Shown piece after piece: positions 49,846-57,083 of a DNA stretch of 57,083 nt; the stretch's first letter is position 1, and the number at the start of each line of letters is the position of its first letter. The notes below the pieces were generated by a model. It was not told the DNA's origin, ran no database searches, and saw only the letters and a program-made list of their open reading frames with translations. The position numbers and the translations under genes were made by a program. The stretch lies in the NCBI GenBank assembly GCA_023443765.1, contig JAEZTA010000146.1, forward strand, positions 1-57,083, given 5' to 3'. The DNA is from Bacteroidota bacterium (GTDB taxonomy: Bacteria; Bacteroidota; Bacteroidia; Bacteroidales; Rikenellaceae).

Positions 49846-52047
49846 ATGAAAAAAATCATTATCTTCAGCCTGCTGCTGGCCTCCGTATGCGGGGCGCAGG
49901 CCCGGGAAAAGTCCCGGACACCCGTTTACCGGGACGCCGCACGCCCCGTCGAGGAGCGCATCGACGACCTGCTGTCGCGGATGACCCCCGAAGAGAAGGT
50001 CATGCAGCTCACACAATACACGCTCGGGCGCAACGACAACGCCAACAACATGGCCGACCCGGTAAACGACATTCCCGCCGAAATCGGCTCGCTGATCTAT
50101 TTCGGCACGTCGCCCGAACTGCGCAACCGGGTGCAGAAAAAAGCCGTGGAGCAGTCGCGGCTCGGAATTCCCGTACTGTTCGGCTACGATGTCATACACG
50201 GTTTCCGCACCACCTACCCCATATCGCTGGCCCAGGCCTGCTCGTGGAATCCCGAACTGGTGAAAAAAGCCGCTGAAGTAGCTGCCACCGAGGCCCGGAT
50301 GGCGGGCGTCGACTGGACCTTCTCGCCCATGATCGACGTTGCGCGCGATCCCCGCTGGGGCCGCGTCGCCGAAGGTTACGGCGAAGACCCCTACACCAAC
50401 GCCGTATTCGGCGTGGCAACGATCGAAGGTTACCAGGGCGACGACCTTGCGGACAACCGCCGCGTAGCCGCCTGCCTCAAGCATTTCGTCGGCTACGGAG
50501 CCTCCGAGGCCGGTCGCGACTACGTCTACACCGAAATCTCGCGCCAGACGCTCTGGGACACCTACATGCCGCCTTACGAAGCCGGCATCAAGGCCGGGGC
50601 CGCCACCGTGATGAGTTGCTTCAACGACATCAGCGGCACGCCCGGATCGGCCAATCCCTACATCCTGACCGAGGTACTCAAGGAGCGCTGGGGACACGAC
50701 GGATTCGTTGTCTCGGACTGGGGCGCCATCGAGCAGTTGCGGTCGCAGGGTATCGCCGCCAATAAGAAGGAGGCCGCCGAAAAAGCATTCAACGCAGGGC
50801 TCGACATGGACATGATGAACCGCTGCTACGATGCCCACCTGGCCGAACTGGTACGCGAAGGCAAGGTCCCGCAGGAGCGGCTCGACGATGCCGTCCGGCG
50901 CGTCCTCCGGCTGAAATTCCGGCTGGGGTTGTTCGAAAACCCATACACCCCGGCATCGACCGAAGCCGAGCGTTTCCTGCTGCCCGCCAGCCTCGAAATC
51001 GCCGAGAAACTCGCCGAAGAGTCGATGGTGCTGCTCAAAAACGAACAACAAGCGCTCCCGCTGAAGGCCGTCCGCCGCATCGCCGTCATCGGCCCCATGG
51101 CCAAAAGCCGGTTCAACCTGCTGGGTTCGTGGTCCGCACAGGGCGATGCGGAGGATGTGGTGAGCATCTTCGCCGGACTGGAAAACGAATACCGGGGCAA
51201 AGCCGAGTTGCTTTACGCACAGGGCTGTGAATTCGACGGCGAGGACCGTTCCGGGTTCAGCGAGGCTGTCGCCGCGGCCGGGAAAGCCGATGTCGTGGTG
51301 CTCTGCCTCGGGGAGAAGAAGACCTGGAGCGGCGAGAACGCCTCGCGGTCCACGATCGCCCTGCCCGCCATCCAGGAGCAGCTGGCCGCCGAACTCGCGA
51401 AAAGCGGCAAACCGGTGGTCCTGGTGCTGTCGAGCGGACGCCCGCTGGAACTGCGCCGGCTCGAACCGCTGTGCGGGGCCATCGTCCAGATGTGGCAGCC
51501 CGGCCTGCGGGGCGGCAATCCGCTCGCAGGAATCCTGTCGGGACGCATCAACCCTTCGGGCAGACTGGCCATGACATTCCCCTACTCGACCGGCCAGATC
51601 CCCATCTACTACAACCACCGCCAGAGCGGCCGTACGCACCAGGGCAAATACCAGGACATCCCCAGCACGCCGCTCTACGACTTCGGGTACGGCCTCAGCT
51701 ACACGACGTTCGAATACGGCGACCTGCAACCCTCCGTAACGACTTTCCGACGCGGGGAGAAGGTGACGGTCACGGTTCCGGTGACCAACGCCGGGCAGAT
51801 GGACGGCGCCGAGACCGTCCACTGGTTCATCGCCGACCCCGTGTGCCGGATTTCACGCCCGGTCCGGGAGCTGAAACACTTCGAGAAACAGCCGATCCGA
51901 AAGGGCGAAACCCATACGTTCCGGTTCGAGATCGACCCCGAAAAGGACCTGAGTTTCACGGACGGCGACGGCAAACGCTTCCTTGAAGCCGGCGACTACT
52001 TCATCCTCGTCAAGGACAAAAAAGTGAAGCTGACGCTGGTGGACTAA
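49846..52047 (+). CDS. GH3 beta-glucosidase/beta-xylosidase (BglX-like)
   Basis: Exported 733-residue GH3 enzyme. N-terminal TIM barrel with KHFVGYG, and nucleophile Asp291 in VVSDWGAIEQL; alpha/beta sandwich domain from about 385 with acid/base in the GEKKTWSGENAS region; C-terminal fibronectin III-like domain from about 640. This is the layout of periplasmic BglX. It probably removes terminal beta-glucosyl or beta-xylosyl residues from imported oligosaccharides. Last gene of the operon; a run of ten C's follows the stop codon directly. Confidence 0.92.
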   Translation: MKKIIIFSLLLASVCGAQAREKSRTPVYRDAARPVEERIDDLLSRMTPEEKVMQLTQYTLGRNDNANNMADPVNDIPAEIGSLIYFGTSPELRNRVQKKAVEQSRLGIPVLFGYDVIHGFRTTYPISLAQACSWNPELVKKAAEVAATEARMAGVDWTFSPMIDVARDPRWGRVAEGYGEDPYTNAVFGVATIEGYQGDDLADNRRVAACLKHFVGYGASEAGRDYVYTEISRQTLWDTYMPPYEAGIKAGAATVMSCFNDISGTPGSANPYILTEVLKERWGHDGFVVSDWGAIEQLRSQGIAANKKEAAEKAFNAGLDMDMMNRCYDAHLAELVREGKVPQERLDDAVRRVLRLKFRLGLFENPYTPASTEAERFLLPASLEIAEKLAEESMVLLKNEQQALPLKAVRRIAVIGPMAKSRFNLLGSWSAQGDAEDVVSIFAGLENEYRGKAELLYAQGCEFDGEDRSGFSEAVAAAGKADVVVLCLGEKKTWSGENASRSTIALPAIQEQLAAELAKSGKPVVLVLSSGRPLELRRLEPLCGAIVQMWQPGLRGGNPLAGILSGRINPSGRLAMTFPYSTGQIPIYYNHRQSGRTHQGKYQDIPSTPLYDFGYGLSYTTFEYGDLQPSVTTFRRGEKVTVTVPVTNAGQMDGAETVHWFIADPVCRISRPVRELKHFEKQPIRKGETHTFRFEIDPEKDLSFTDGDGKRFLEAGDYFILVKDKKVKLTLVD

Positions 52048-52057
52048 CCCCCCCCCC
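52048..52057 (+). repeat. Homopolymer of ten C
   Basis: Ten consecutive C residues immediately after the GH3 stop codon; non-coding on both strands. Confidence 0.85.
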
Positions 52058-52064
52058 GTTTCCA

Positions 52065-52104
52065 TTAAAAAACAGAGCTGTAACCCGAAAAGTTACAGCT
52101 CTGT
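52065..52104 (-). terminator. Terminator for the GH43 gene
   Basis: ACAGAGCTGTAAC (52072-52084) pairs perfectly with GTTACAGCTCTGT (52092-52104). On the minus strand a T run follows, so it terminates the GH43 gene; on the plus strand there is no T run, though the stem could still stop the PUL transcript. Confidence 0.8.
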
Positions 52105-52165
52105 CCGTATCGGACGGCAGCCACCCGGGAAACGGGCCTCATCCGCCGATTTGCAGGAAGGCCCC

Positions 52166-53260
52166 TTACAGGCCCTTTGTCCACGCAGGCACGGGCTGGG
52201 GCGACGTAGTCGGGCCGAAGACCTTCAGATGACCGTCACTGGTTACCTCCATCGGGTCGATGAAGACCATGCGCGCATCGCCCGTCGGGGTCGTCCGACC
52301 GTGATAGACGCAATACATCCCGCCGCCGGGGAGCCTCAGCACCATATTGTGCCCCGTTCCCGTGACCTCGCCGCCCTTGTCCACATTCTTTTCGAGGACC
52401 GGATTGTCCGACGATTTCACGAAGGGACCCAGCGGCGAATCGGCCGTAGCATAGCCCACCGCATAATACTGCCCGCCGTAGAAATTGGCGGAATACATCA
52501 TGTAATACGTTCCATTCTCCTTGAAGGCATACGACCCTTCGGTCCAGCGCCGGTTGACCTCTCCGGCGGTCACCGAGCGGCTCTCCCACCCGGTTTGCGG
52601 ATCGGAAGCAGACTGCGGGGGCGTCAGCAGTGCGACCGGCTCGCCGACAACACCGCTGAAATCGGGCTTCATCTCCACGCCGTATACCCAGCTCTCCTCA
52701 ATCTCGTCGAAAAGCCCCTTGTCGCGGGCCCACGCCGAAAGTTCGCTTTCAACGGGATGTTTGTAGCAACAACGCGAATAATAGAGATATACCCGGCCGT
52801 CGTCGTCCCACAATACGTTGGCGTCGATCACCGGATAGCCGGGATCGAATACCGGATGGTCGTACAGGTCGGAAAAGGGGCCCGACGGCGAATCGGCCAC
52901 CGCCACCCCGATACGGAACGTTTCGAGGTCGCCGTTCGGGTTATGCCGCCAGTTGGCACTGAAAAACAGGTAATACCGGCCGTCGCGTTCGTACACTTCG
53001 GGGGCCCAGAAACAGTCGGTTCCCCAGGCCGAGGCATTGCCGTCGTAGACGACACCGCCCTTCCGCCATGTCACGAGGTCCTCCGAGACGCAGACACGGA
53101 AACCTTTGATGTCGCCGCTCGTTCCGTACATATAGAATTTGCCGTCGGCGGCGTGGAGGACGAACGGGTCGCCGAACGCTACGTCGAGCGGATTGCGATA
53201 AGCAGGCGGGTCGCATCCGAGCAGGATCGCCGGCAGGAAGAAGAGGAGTAGTTTTTTCAT
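52166..53260 (-). CDS. GH43-family glycoside hydrolase lipoprotein
   Basis: Five-bladed propeller hydrolase, 364 residues, anchored as a lipoprotein (lipobox ending Cys16, ILLGC). The start at 53260 is chosen because it opens the signal peptide; a longer in-frame reading from 53299 adds 13 unlikely residues. Catalytic residues: base Asp31 in FGDPFVL, pKa-modulating Asp in PVIDANVL, acid Glu in RRWTEGSYAF. GH43 enzymes act mainly on arabinans and xylans. It is convergent with the PUL and has its own promoter, so may belong functionally to the PUL or be separate. Confidence 0.9.
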   Translation of the reverse strand: MKKLLLFFLPAILLGCDPPAYRNPLDVAFGDPFVLHAADGKFYMYGTSGDIKGFRVCVSEDLVTWRKGGVVYDGNASAWGTDCFWAPEVYERDGRYYLFFSANWRHNPNGDLETFRIGVAVADSPSGPFSDLYDHPVFDPGYPVIDANVLWDDDGRVYLYYSRCCYKHPVESELSAWARDKGLFDEIEESWVYGVEMKPDFSGVVGEPVALLTPPQSASDPQTGWESRSVTAGEVNRRWTEGSYAFKENGTYYMMYSANFYGGQYYAVGYATADSPLGPFVKSSDNPVLEKNVDKGGEVTGTGHNMVLRLPGGGMYCVYHGRTTPTGDARMVFIDPMEVTSDGHLKVFGPTTSPQPVPAWTKGL

Positions 53261-53317
53261 ACAGGTTATTTTGAATAGTTTGAATCCATTGTGGAACACC
53301 GTTCAGCATACACCCGA

Positions 53318-53325
53318 CAAAATTA
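53318..53325 (-). promoter_or_regulatory. -7 promoter element of the GH43 gene
   Basis: Minus strand TAATTTTG, perfect TAnnTTTG match, about 58 bases before the start at 53260; no clear -33 box. Confidence 0.55.
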
Positions 53326-53481
53326 TTCGTTTTATCCGATTTTCAGCCATACCCGTCGCCCGGTCGGCTGGAATTGATCAAAGAGTTACACATTATGGAA
53401 CTATTTTCCCATTCTGCCGAGGGCGGCTGCCGGATGGAGATCGGCCCCGGATACTCGCCGGCTTTGATCGCCGAATAAGCA

Positions 53482-53512
53482 ACGCCCGGATGCAGCATTT
53501 GCATCCAGGCGT
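53482..53512 (-). terminator. Hairpin downstream of the patatin gene
   Basis: ACGCCCGGATGCA (53482-53494) pairs with TGCATCCAGGCGT (53500-53512), one mismatch, 5-base loop. It follows the stop at 53545 on the minus strand; the T tract is weak. Confidence 0.5.
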
Positions 53513-53544
53513 CGTTTAACAGGAGGGTAGGATTGACCGCCCGA

Positions 53545-55842
53545 TTAATAGAATGTCCCCTTCGGGGCGAAAATCGCATACCCGAAATTGAAGGTCAGAT
53601 ACATGTTCCGCCAGTTTTTCAACTCGTATTTGGTCAGCGCAAGGCTCACCGGACCGAACGGGGTGTGATAAACCAACGATGCCTCGGCGATGTAGTGCAG
53701 GCGCCGGTCGGGTTCGCCCAGCGGATTGAAATCGCGTTTTTCGCGGTACATGGCGTAGAAACCCGTCCGGAAGAAGAAGTTGGGCATCAGGTCGAAAGTC
53801 GGCATCAGACCGCCCGCCACGAAGCGTTTGGCCCGGTAATCGGGCATGTAGATCATCCGCGCATGGGGGATAGGGGCATAATCGGGCATCGACATCAACG
53901 TCGAGGGCTCGGTGCGGAACTCCGGATGGTTGGTGAAAACCGCATCGACATTCAGACCGAACGAAAACCAGCTGCACCCCGGCAGGTCGAAGAATTTATC
54001 CCAGGTGAAGCGCGCCCCGACCCACTGGCGGGTCTGGCGCACGAGGAACTTATCCGCGTCGTACGGCGCATATTTATCGCGTCCTGCCACGTAAATGGCC
54101 GAAAGGTGCAGTTCGGAGCCCCTCCGGGGATAAAGGAACTTGTCGAGCGTATTGCGCGCCAGTCCGGCCCTGAGGCCGACGAACGAGAAGCGCGAATGGT
54201 CGGTGTCGTCGGCGAACAGCACGTCCGAATCATAGCGGTAGTTGATGTGTCCGCCGTTGAGGCGCAGCGTGAAGACGCTGCGGTGGGTCAGCGGAATGCC
54301 GACGCCCGCCGAAAAGAAGCTCTCGCTGTTCTTGACCTGTTCGGCGTTGCGGACCTTCGTGACGTTGCCGAAGTAGCCGTGACGGTAATTCCGGACCGCA
54401 AAATTGTAGGAATAGTCGAGGAATATTGGTTTCCAGGCGTAAAAATCCGTCCGCCCCCCGATCGTTCCCCACGTGTAGATCGGCCCCAGGTAGAGATCGG
54501 CGCCCAACTGCTGCGCCACGCGGCCGATGGTCTTGTAGTTAACGCCGATATAGGCCTGGTTAAAGGCCGTCGAGGAGATGTTTCCGCCGATGGTGATCTT
54601 GAAGTTGGGCCGCGTGCCGAATTTGGCTTCGAACGAATAACGCTTTCGGACCGAGTCATAACGCACGGTGGGGAAGTCCATCGTGAAATCGCCGCCCGCA
54701 AGCACCTCGTAGATATTGTCCCGCAGTTCGGGGAAATCCATCGGTCGCTGGATACCCGGCGTACGGCGATCCACCTGCACGAAATCGCGGATATACTCCC
54801 GCTGGGCGCGCTTCAGCCCTTCGAGTTTGTAGTCGTCGAAGACCAGCGGCGGACATTTGGCGCGGAACGCCTCGCGACGGTCGGCATAATAAGACGAATC
54901 ACGGCGTTCGGAGACCTTTTCCAGCAACTGCGGCATCGCCGCCATGGCGTCCTCATAACCCGCATTCATAATCGTCTCGGCCTGGTCGAAATCGAGCATG
55001 TTGACCCCCACGGCACGGCGGATGGTGACGCTGCGGTCCGCCGGCAGCGTGTAGTCGGTATCGTGCATGGCCAGCATGAAAGCCTGATCCATGATGTTGC
55101 TTTTCTCGCTGGGCGGAGTGTTGCCCTCGGTACAGATCGAACCGACAATCAGGTCGGGCTGGAAATCAGTGTCGAGGGGCTTCCACGGAAAGTTGTCGTA
55201 GATACCCCCGTCGTAGAGCAGCATCGAATCCTTGACCATCGGCTTGAACACCAGCGGAATGGACATCGACGAACGGACCGCCTCGCTCAGGTCGCCCTCG
55301 CGCATTACCACCGGCTTGCGGTGGTTCAGGTCGCTGGCCACACAGAGGAACGGGACCATCAGGCGGTCGAAATCACCGTCCGAAGCCGCCGTCGCCGGGG
55401 CGAACAACTCCGTGAGGGCCATGTCGATCTGCGTCGAAGAGATCAGGTTCCGGGGCACGCGCAGGCGCTTGCCGGAGGGATTTTCGACATCGATTCGCAG
55501 GCTCAGGAACGCCGGATTGCTCCCCACCTGCCGGTAATAGGCCATGTACTTGTTGGGGTCGATACGTCCCGAAACCCACTCCTTGACCACACCCGAGTTG
55601 ACAATATCGCGCATTTCTGCCGGAGAGTAGCCTGCGGCGTACATTGCGGCGATGATCGAGCCCATCGAGGTTCCGGCCACATAGTCGATGGGCACGCCGT
55701 TCTCTTCGAGCGCCTCCAGGACGCCGATATGGTAAAGCCCCTTTGCGCCGCCGCCGCTCATCACAACCCCTACCTTCTGGGCTGCGGCGGGGAGCACGAC
55801 CAACAGCAGCATCCCGACAAATGAGCCGATTTTACGCAACAT
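53545..55842 (-). CDS. Patatin-like phospholipase with outer-membrane barrel (PlpD-like)
   Basis: A 765-residue exported protein. The N-terminal patatin domain has the oxyanion motif GGGAKGLYHIG (30-40), nucleophile Ser59 in GTSMGS and catalytic Asp211 in DGGIYDNF. It is followed by a POTRA-like linker and a C-terminal beta-barrel of Omp85/surface-antigen type, ending in an aromatic residue. This layout is the type Vd autotransporter seen in Pseudomonas PlpD. The active site is probably presented outside or in the periplasm, with phospholipase A activity likely. It shares a 76-bp divergent gap with pheS. Confidence 0.9.
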   Translation of the reverse strand: MLRKIGSFVGMLLLVVLPAAAQKVGVVMSGGGAKGLYHIGVLEALEENGVPIDYVAGTSMGSIIAAMYAAGYSPAEMRDIVNSGVVKEWVSGRIDPNKYMAYYRQVGSNPAFLSLRIDVENPSGKRLRVPRNLISSTQIDMALTELFAPATAASDGDFDRLMVPFLCVASDLNHRKPVVMREGDLSEAVRSSMSIPLVFKPMVKDSMLLYDGGIYDNFPWKPLDTDFQPDLIVGSICTEGNTPPSEKSNIMDQAFMLAMHDTDYTLPADRSVTIRRAVGVNMLDFDQAETIMNAGYEDAMAAMPQLLEKVSERRDSSYYADRREAFRAKCPPLVFDDYKLEGLKRAQREYIRDFVQVDRRTPGIQRPMDFPELRDNIYEVLAGGDFTMDFPTVRYDSVRKRYSFEAKFGTRPNFKITIGGNISSTAFNQAYIGVNYKTIGRVAQQLGADLYLGPIYTWGTIGGRTDFYAWKPIFLDYSYNFAVRNYRHGYFGNVTKVRNAEQVKNSESFFSAGVGIPLTHRSVFTLRLNGGHINYRYDSDVLFADDTDHSRFSFVGLRAGLARNTLDKFLYPRRGSELHLSAIYVAGRDKYAPYDADKFLVRQTRQWVGARFTWDKFFDLPGCSWFSFGLNVDAVFTNHPEFRTEPSTLMSMPDYAPIPHARMIYMPDYRAKRFVAGGLMPTFDLMPNFFFRTGFYAMYREKRDFNPLGEPDRRLHYIAEASLVYHTPFGPVSLALTKYELKNWRNMYLTFNFGYAIFAPKGTFY

Positions 55843-55857
55843 ATCTCAATTTTTTTA

Positions 55858-55865
55858 TAACTTTG
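55858..55865 (+). promoter_or_regulatory. -7 promoter element of pheS
   Basis: TAACTTTG, perfect TAnnTTTG match, 53 bases before the pheS ATG; no clear -33 box. Confidence 0.6.
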
Positions 55866-55918
55866 CACGTTACTACGATGTCCTTCAAAAGTAGACAAAA
55901 AAGAAATACTATCAAAAT

Positions 55919-56944
55919 ATGACCGACAAAATCAATGAACTCCTGCGACGTGTCGAGGAGTTTCGACCGAAAGCAGCCGCCGAAATCGAGGAATTCCGTA
56001 TCAAAATCCTCGGCAAGAAAGGCGAGCTGACCGCCCTGATGGAGGAGTTCAAAACGGTAGCCCCCGAACTCAAACGCGAGATGGGGCAGCAACTCAACCG
56101 CCTCAAAAATGAGGCCACGGAGCGCATCAATGCGCTGCGCGAGCAGTTGCAGAACGCCGCTTCGGACAACGCCTCGTCGTCGGGCGACCTGACGCGCCCG
56201 GGTTCGGCTGAGCAACTCGGTTCGCGCCACCCGATTTCCCTGGTGAAGAACCAGATCGTCGAGGTCTTCTCGCGGCTGGGCTACACGGTAGCCGACGGTC
56301 CCGAAATTGAGGACGACTGGCATGTTTTCTCGGCCCTGAACTTTCCGCCCGAACACCCGGCGCGCGACATGCAGGACACGTTCTTCATCGAGAAGGACCC
56401 CGACATCCTGCTGCGCACGCACACTTCGTCGATCCAGGTCCGCACGATGGAGCGCCAGAAGCCGCCCATCCGCGTCATCTGCCCGGGCCGCGTGTTCCGC
56501 AACGAGGCCATCTCCTATCGCGCCCACTGCATTTTCCACCAGATCGAGGGCCTCTACATCGACGAAGGCGTTTCGTTCGCCGACATGAAGCAGTCGCTGC
56601 TCTACTTCGCCAAGGAGGTCTTCGGCGAACAGGCCGTGATCCGCATGCGCCCCTCCTATTTCCCTTTCACCGAGCCTTCGGCCGAGGTCGACGTATCGTG
56701 CAACCTCTGCGGCGGCAAGGGCTGTCCGGTCTGCAAAGGCACGGGATGGCTGGAGATCATGGGCTGCGGTATGGTCGATCCGAACGTATTGAAAGCCAAT
56801 AATATCGACCCCGAAAAATATTCCGGATTCGCCTTCGGCATGGGTATTGAGCGCATCGCCATGCTCAAATACGGCGTGAAGGACCTGCGTCTTTACTTCG
56901 AAAACGACGTGCGGTTCCTCCACCAGTTCGACGAAGCGCTCTAA
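55919..56944 (+). CDS. pheS: Phenylalanine--tRNA ligase alpha subunit
   Basis: Catalytic alpha subunit of the heterotetrameric enzyme that charges tRNA-Phe in the cytoplasm. The 341 residues start with the coiled-coil domain (about 1-85) and continue with the class II core: motif 1 HPISLVKNQIVEVFSRLGY, motif 2 with RTHTSSIQVR and GRVFRNEAISYRAHC, and motif 3 GFAFGMGIERIAM near the end. pheT is not in the window. The gene has its own -7 element, divergent from the patatin gene. Confidence 0.97.
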   Translation: MTDKINELLRRVEEFRPKAAAEIEEFRIKILGKKGELTALMEEFKTVAPELKREMGQQLNRLKNEATERINALREQLQNAASDNASSSGDLTRPGSAEQLGSRHPISLVKNQIVEVFSRLGYTVADGPEIEDDWHVFSALNFPPEHPARDMQDTFFIEKDPDILLRTHTSSIQVRTMERQKPPIRVICPGRVFRNEAISYRAHCIFHQIEGLYIDEGVSFADMKQSLLYFAKEVFGEQAVIRMRPSYFPFTEPSAEVDVSCNLCGGKGCPVCKGTGWLEIMGCGMVDPNVLKANNIDPEKYSGFAFGMGIERIAMLKYGVKDLRLYFENDVRFLHQFDEAL

Positions 56945-56958
56945 ACCTGCATTTGCCC

Positions 56959-57083
56959 ATGAAACGCCTCACAGCGACAACGGTTTTCTGCCTCCTGCTC
57001 TTCTCCACGGCATTCGTCGCCGGGAAGGGTCCTTCGGCAGCGCCCGAATATCCCGATTCGCTGCGCAGCGTGTGGCTCTACAC
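56959..57083 (+). CDS. Exported protein, 5' fragment
   Basis: Starts 14 bases after pheS and runs off the window; 41 codons are visible. A signal peptide (MKRLTATTVFCLLLFSTAF) is followed by APEYPDSLRSVWLY, which resembles the beginning of exported TPR proteins found next to pheS in some Bacteroidales. Family cannot be fixed from so short a piece. Confidence 0.6.
   Translation, partial: MKRLTATTVFCLLLFSTAFVAGKGPSAAPEYPDSLRSVWLY

Noticed and set aside
1..57083. CRISPR arrays, insertion sequences, prophage genes, rRNA and tRNA genes
   Set aside because: No regularly spaced repeats, transposase or integrase motifs, or cloverleaf/rRNA sequences were noticed; a tRNA scan would be needed to exclude a missed tRNA.

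Overview
The window looks like chromosome of a gut Bacteroidales bacterium, most likely Alistipes or another Rikenellaceae. It is GC-rich. It carries Bacteroidota-type promoters (TAnnTTTG), a SusC/SusD pair, a one-protein hybrid two-component regulator, BACON and SusE domains, and glycine-lipid acyltransferase homologues. Genus assignment is inference; no rRNA or tRNA gene was seen.

Layout. (1) 1-8758, minus strand: the division and cell-wall cluster rsmH, ftsL-like, ftsI, murE, mraY, murD, ftsW (cut by the window edge), packed with gaps of 1-21 bases. (2) 8852-10714: divergent glsA-glsB, predicted to make glycine lipids. (3) 10836-14929: a BACON-domain lipoprotein resembling GT80 sialyltransferases, a small membrane-anchored protein, a small conserved minus-strand protein, a BetR-type regulator and a TPR-like protein. 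(4) 15024-17321, minus: a glycerophosphodiesterase lipoprotein with a GlpT/UhpT-family transporter, a likely glycerophosphodiester salvage operon. (5) 17972-21006: a NatAB-like ABC exporter operon with two small membrane proteins. (6) pgk, then an M13 metallopeptidase lipoprotein, followed by degenerate repeats and a terminator.

(7) 24953-52047 is a polysaccharide utilisation locus (PUL). A hybrid two-component sensor/regulator stands upstream of a 22.6-kb same-strand run: susC, susD, a SusE-like glycan-binding lipoprotein, a DUF4832-type putative hydrolase lipoprotein, a secreted FAD-dependent oxidoreductase, an SGNH hydrolase, a GH36-like enzyme, a GH2 with the beta-glucuronidase N-x-K-G motif, a GH88 unsaturated glucuronyl hydrolase, a CE15 glucuronoyl esterase, a second GH2, an exported protein made only of the C-terminal sandwich domains of GH35, and a GH3. 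Three enzymes point to glucuronic acid (GH2, GH88, CE15), so the target is probably a glucuronate-bearing, perhaps esterified, glycan or glycoside. No polysaccharide lyase was seen although GH88 normally acts on lyase products; the secreted flavoenzyme raises the possibility of redox chemistry. A perfect inverted repeat (29219-29253) is a candidate operator upstream of susC. A perfect 16-bp stem-loop (35616-35678) separates the capture genes from the enzyme genes.

(8) 52166-55842, minus: a GH43 lipoprotein and a patatin/outer-membrane-barrel phospholipase. (9) pheS and the start of an exported protein that runs off the window. The most unusual items are the PUL with its flavoenzyme and orphan GH35 sandwich protein, and the GT80-like BACON lipoprotein.
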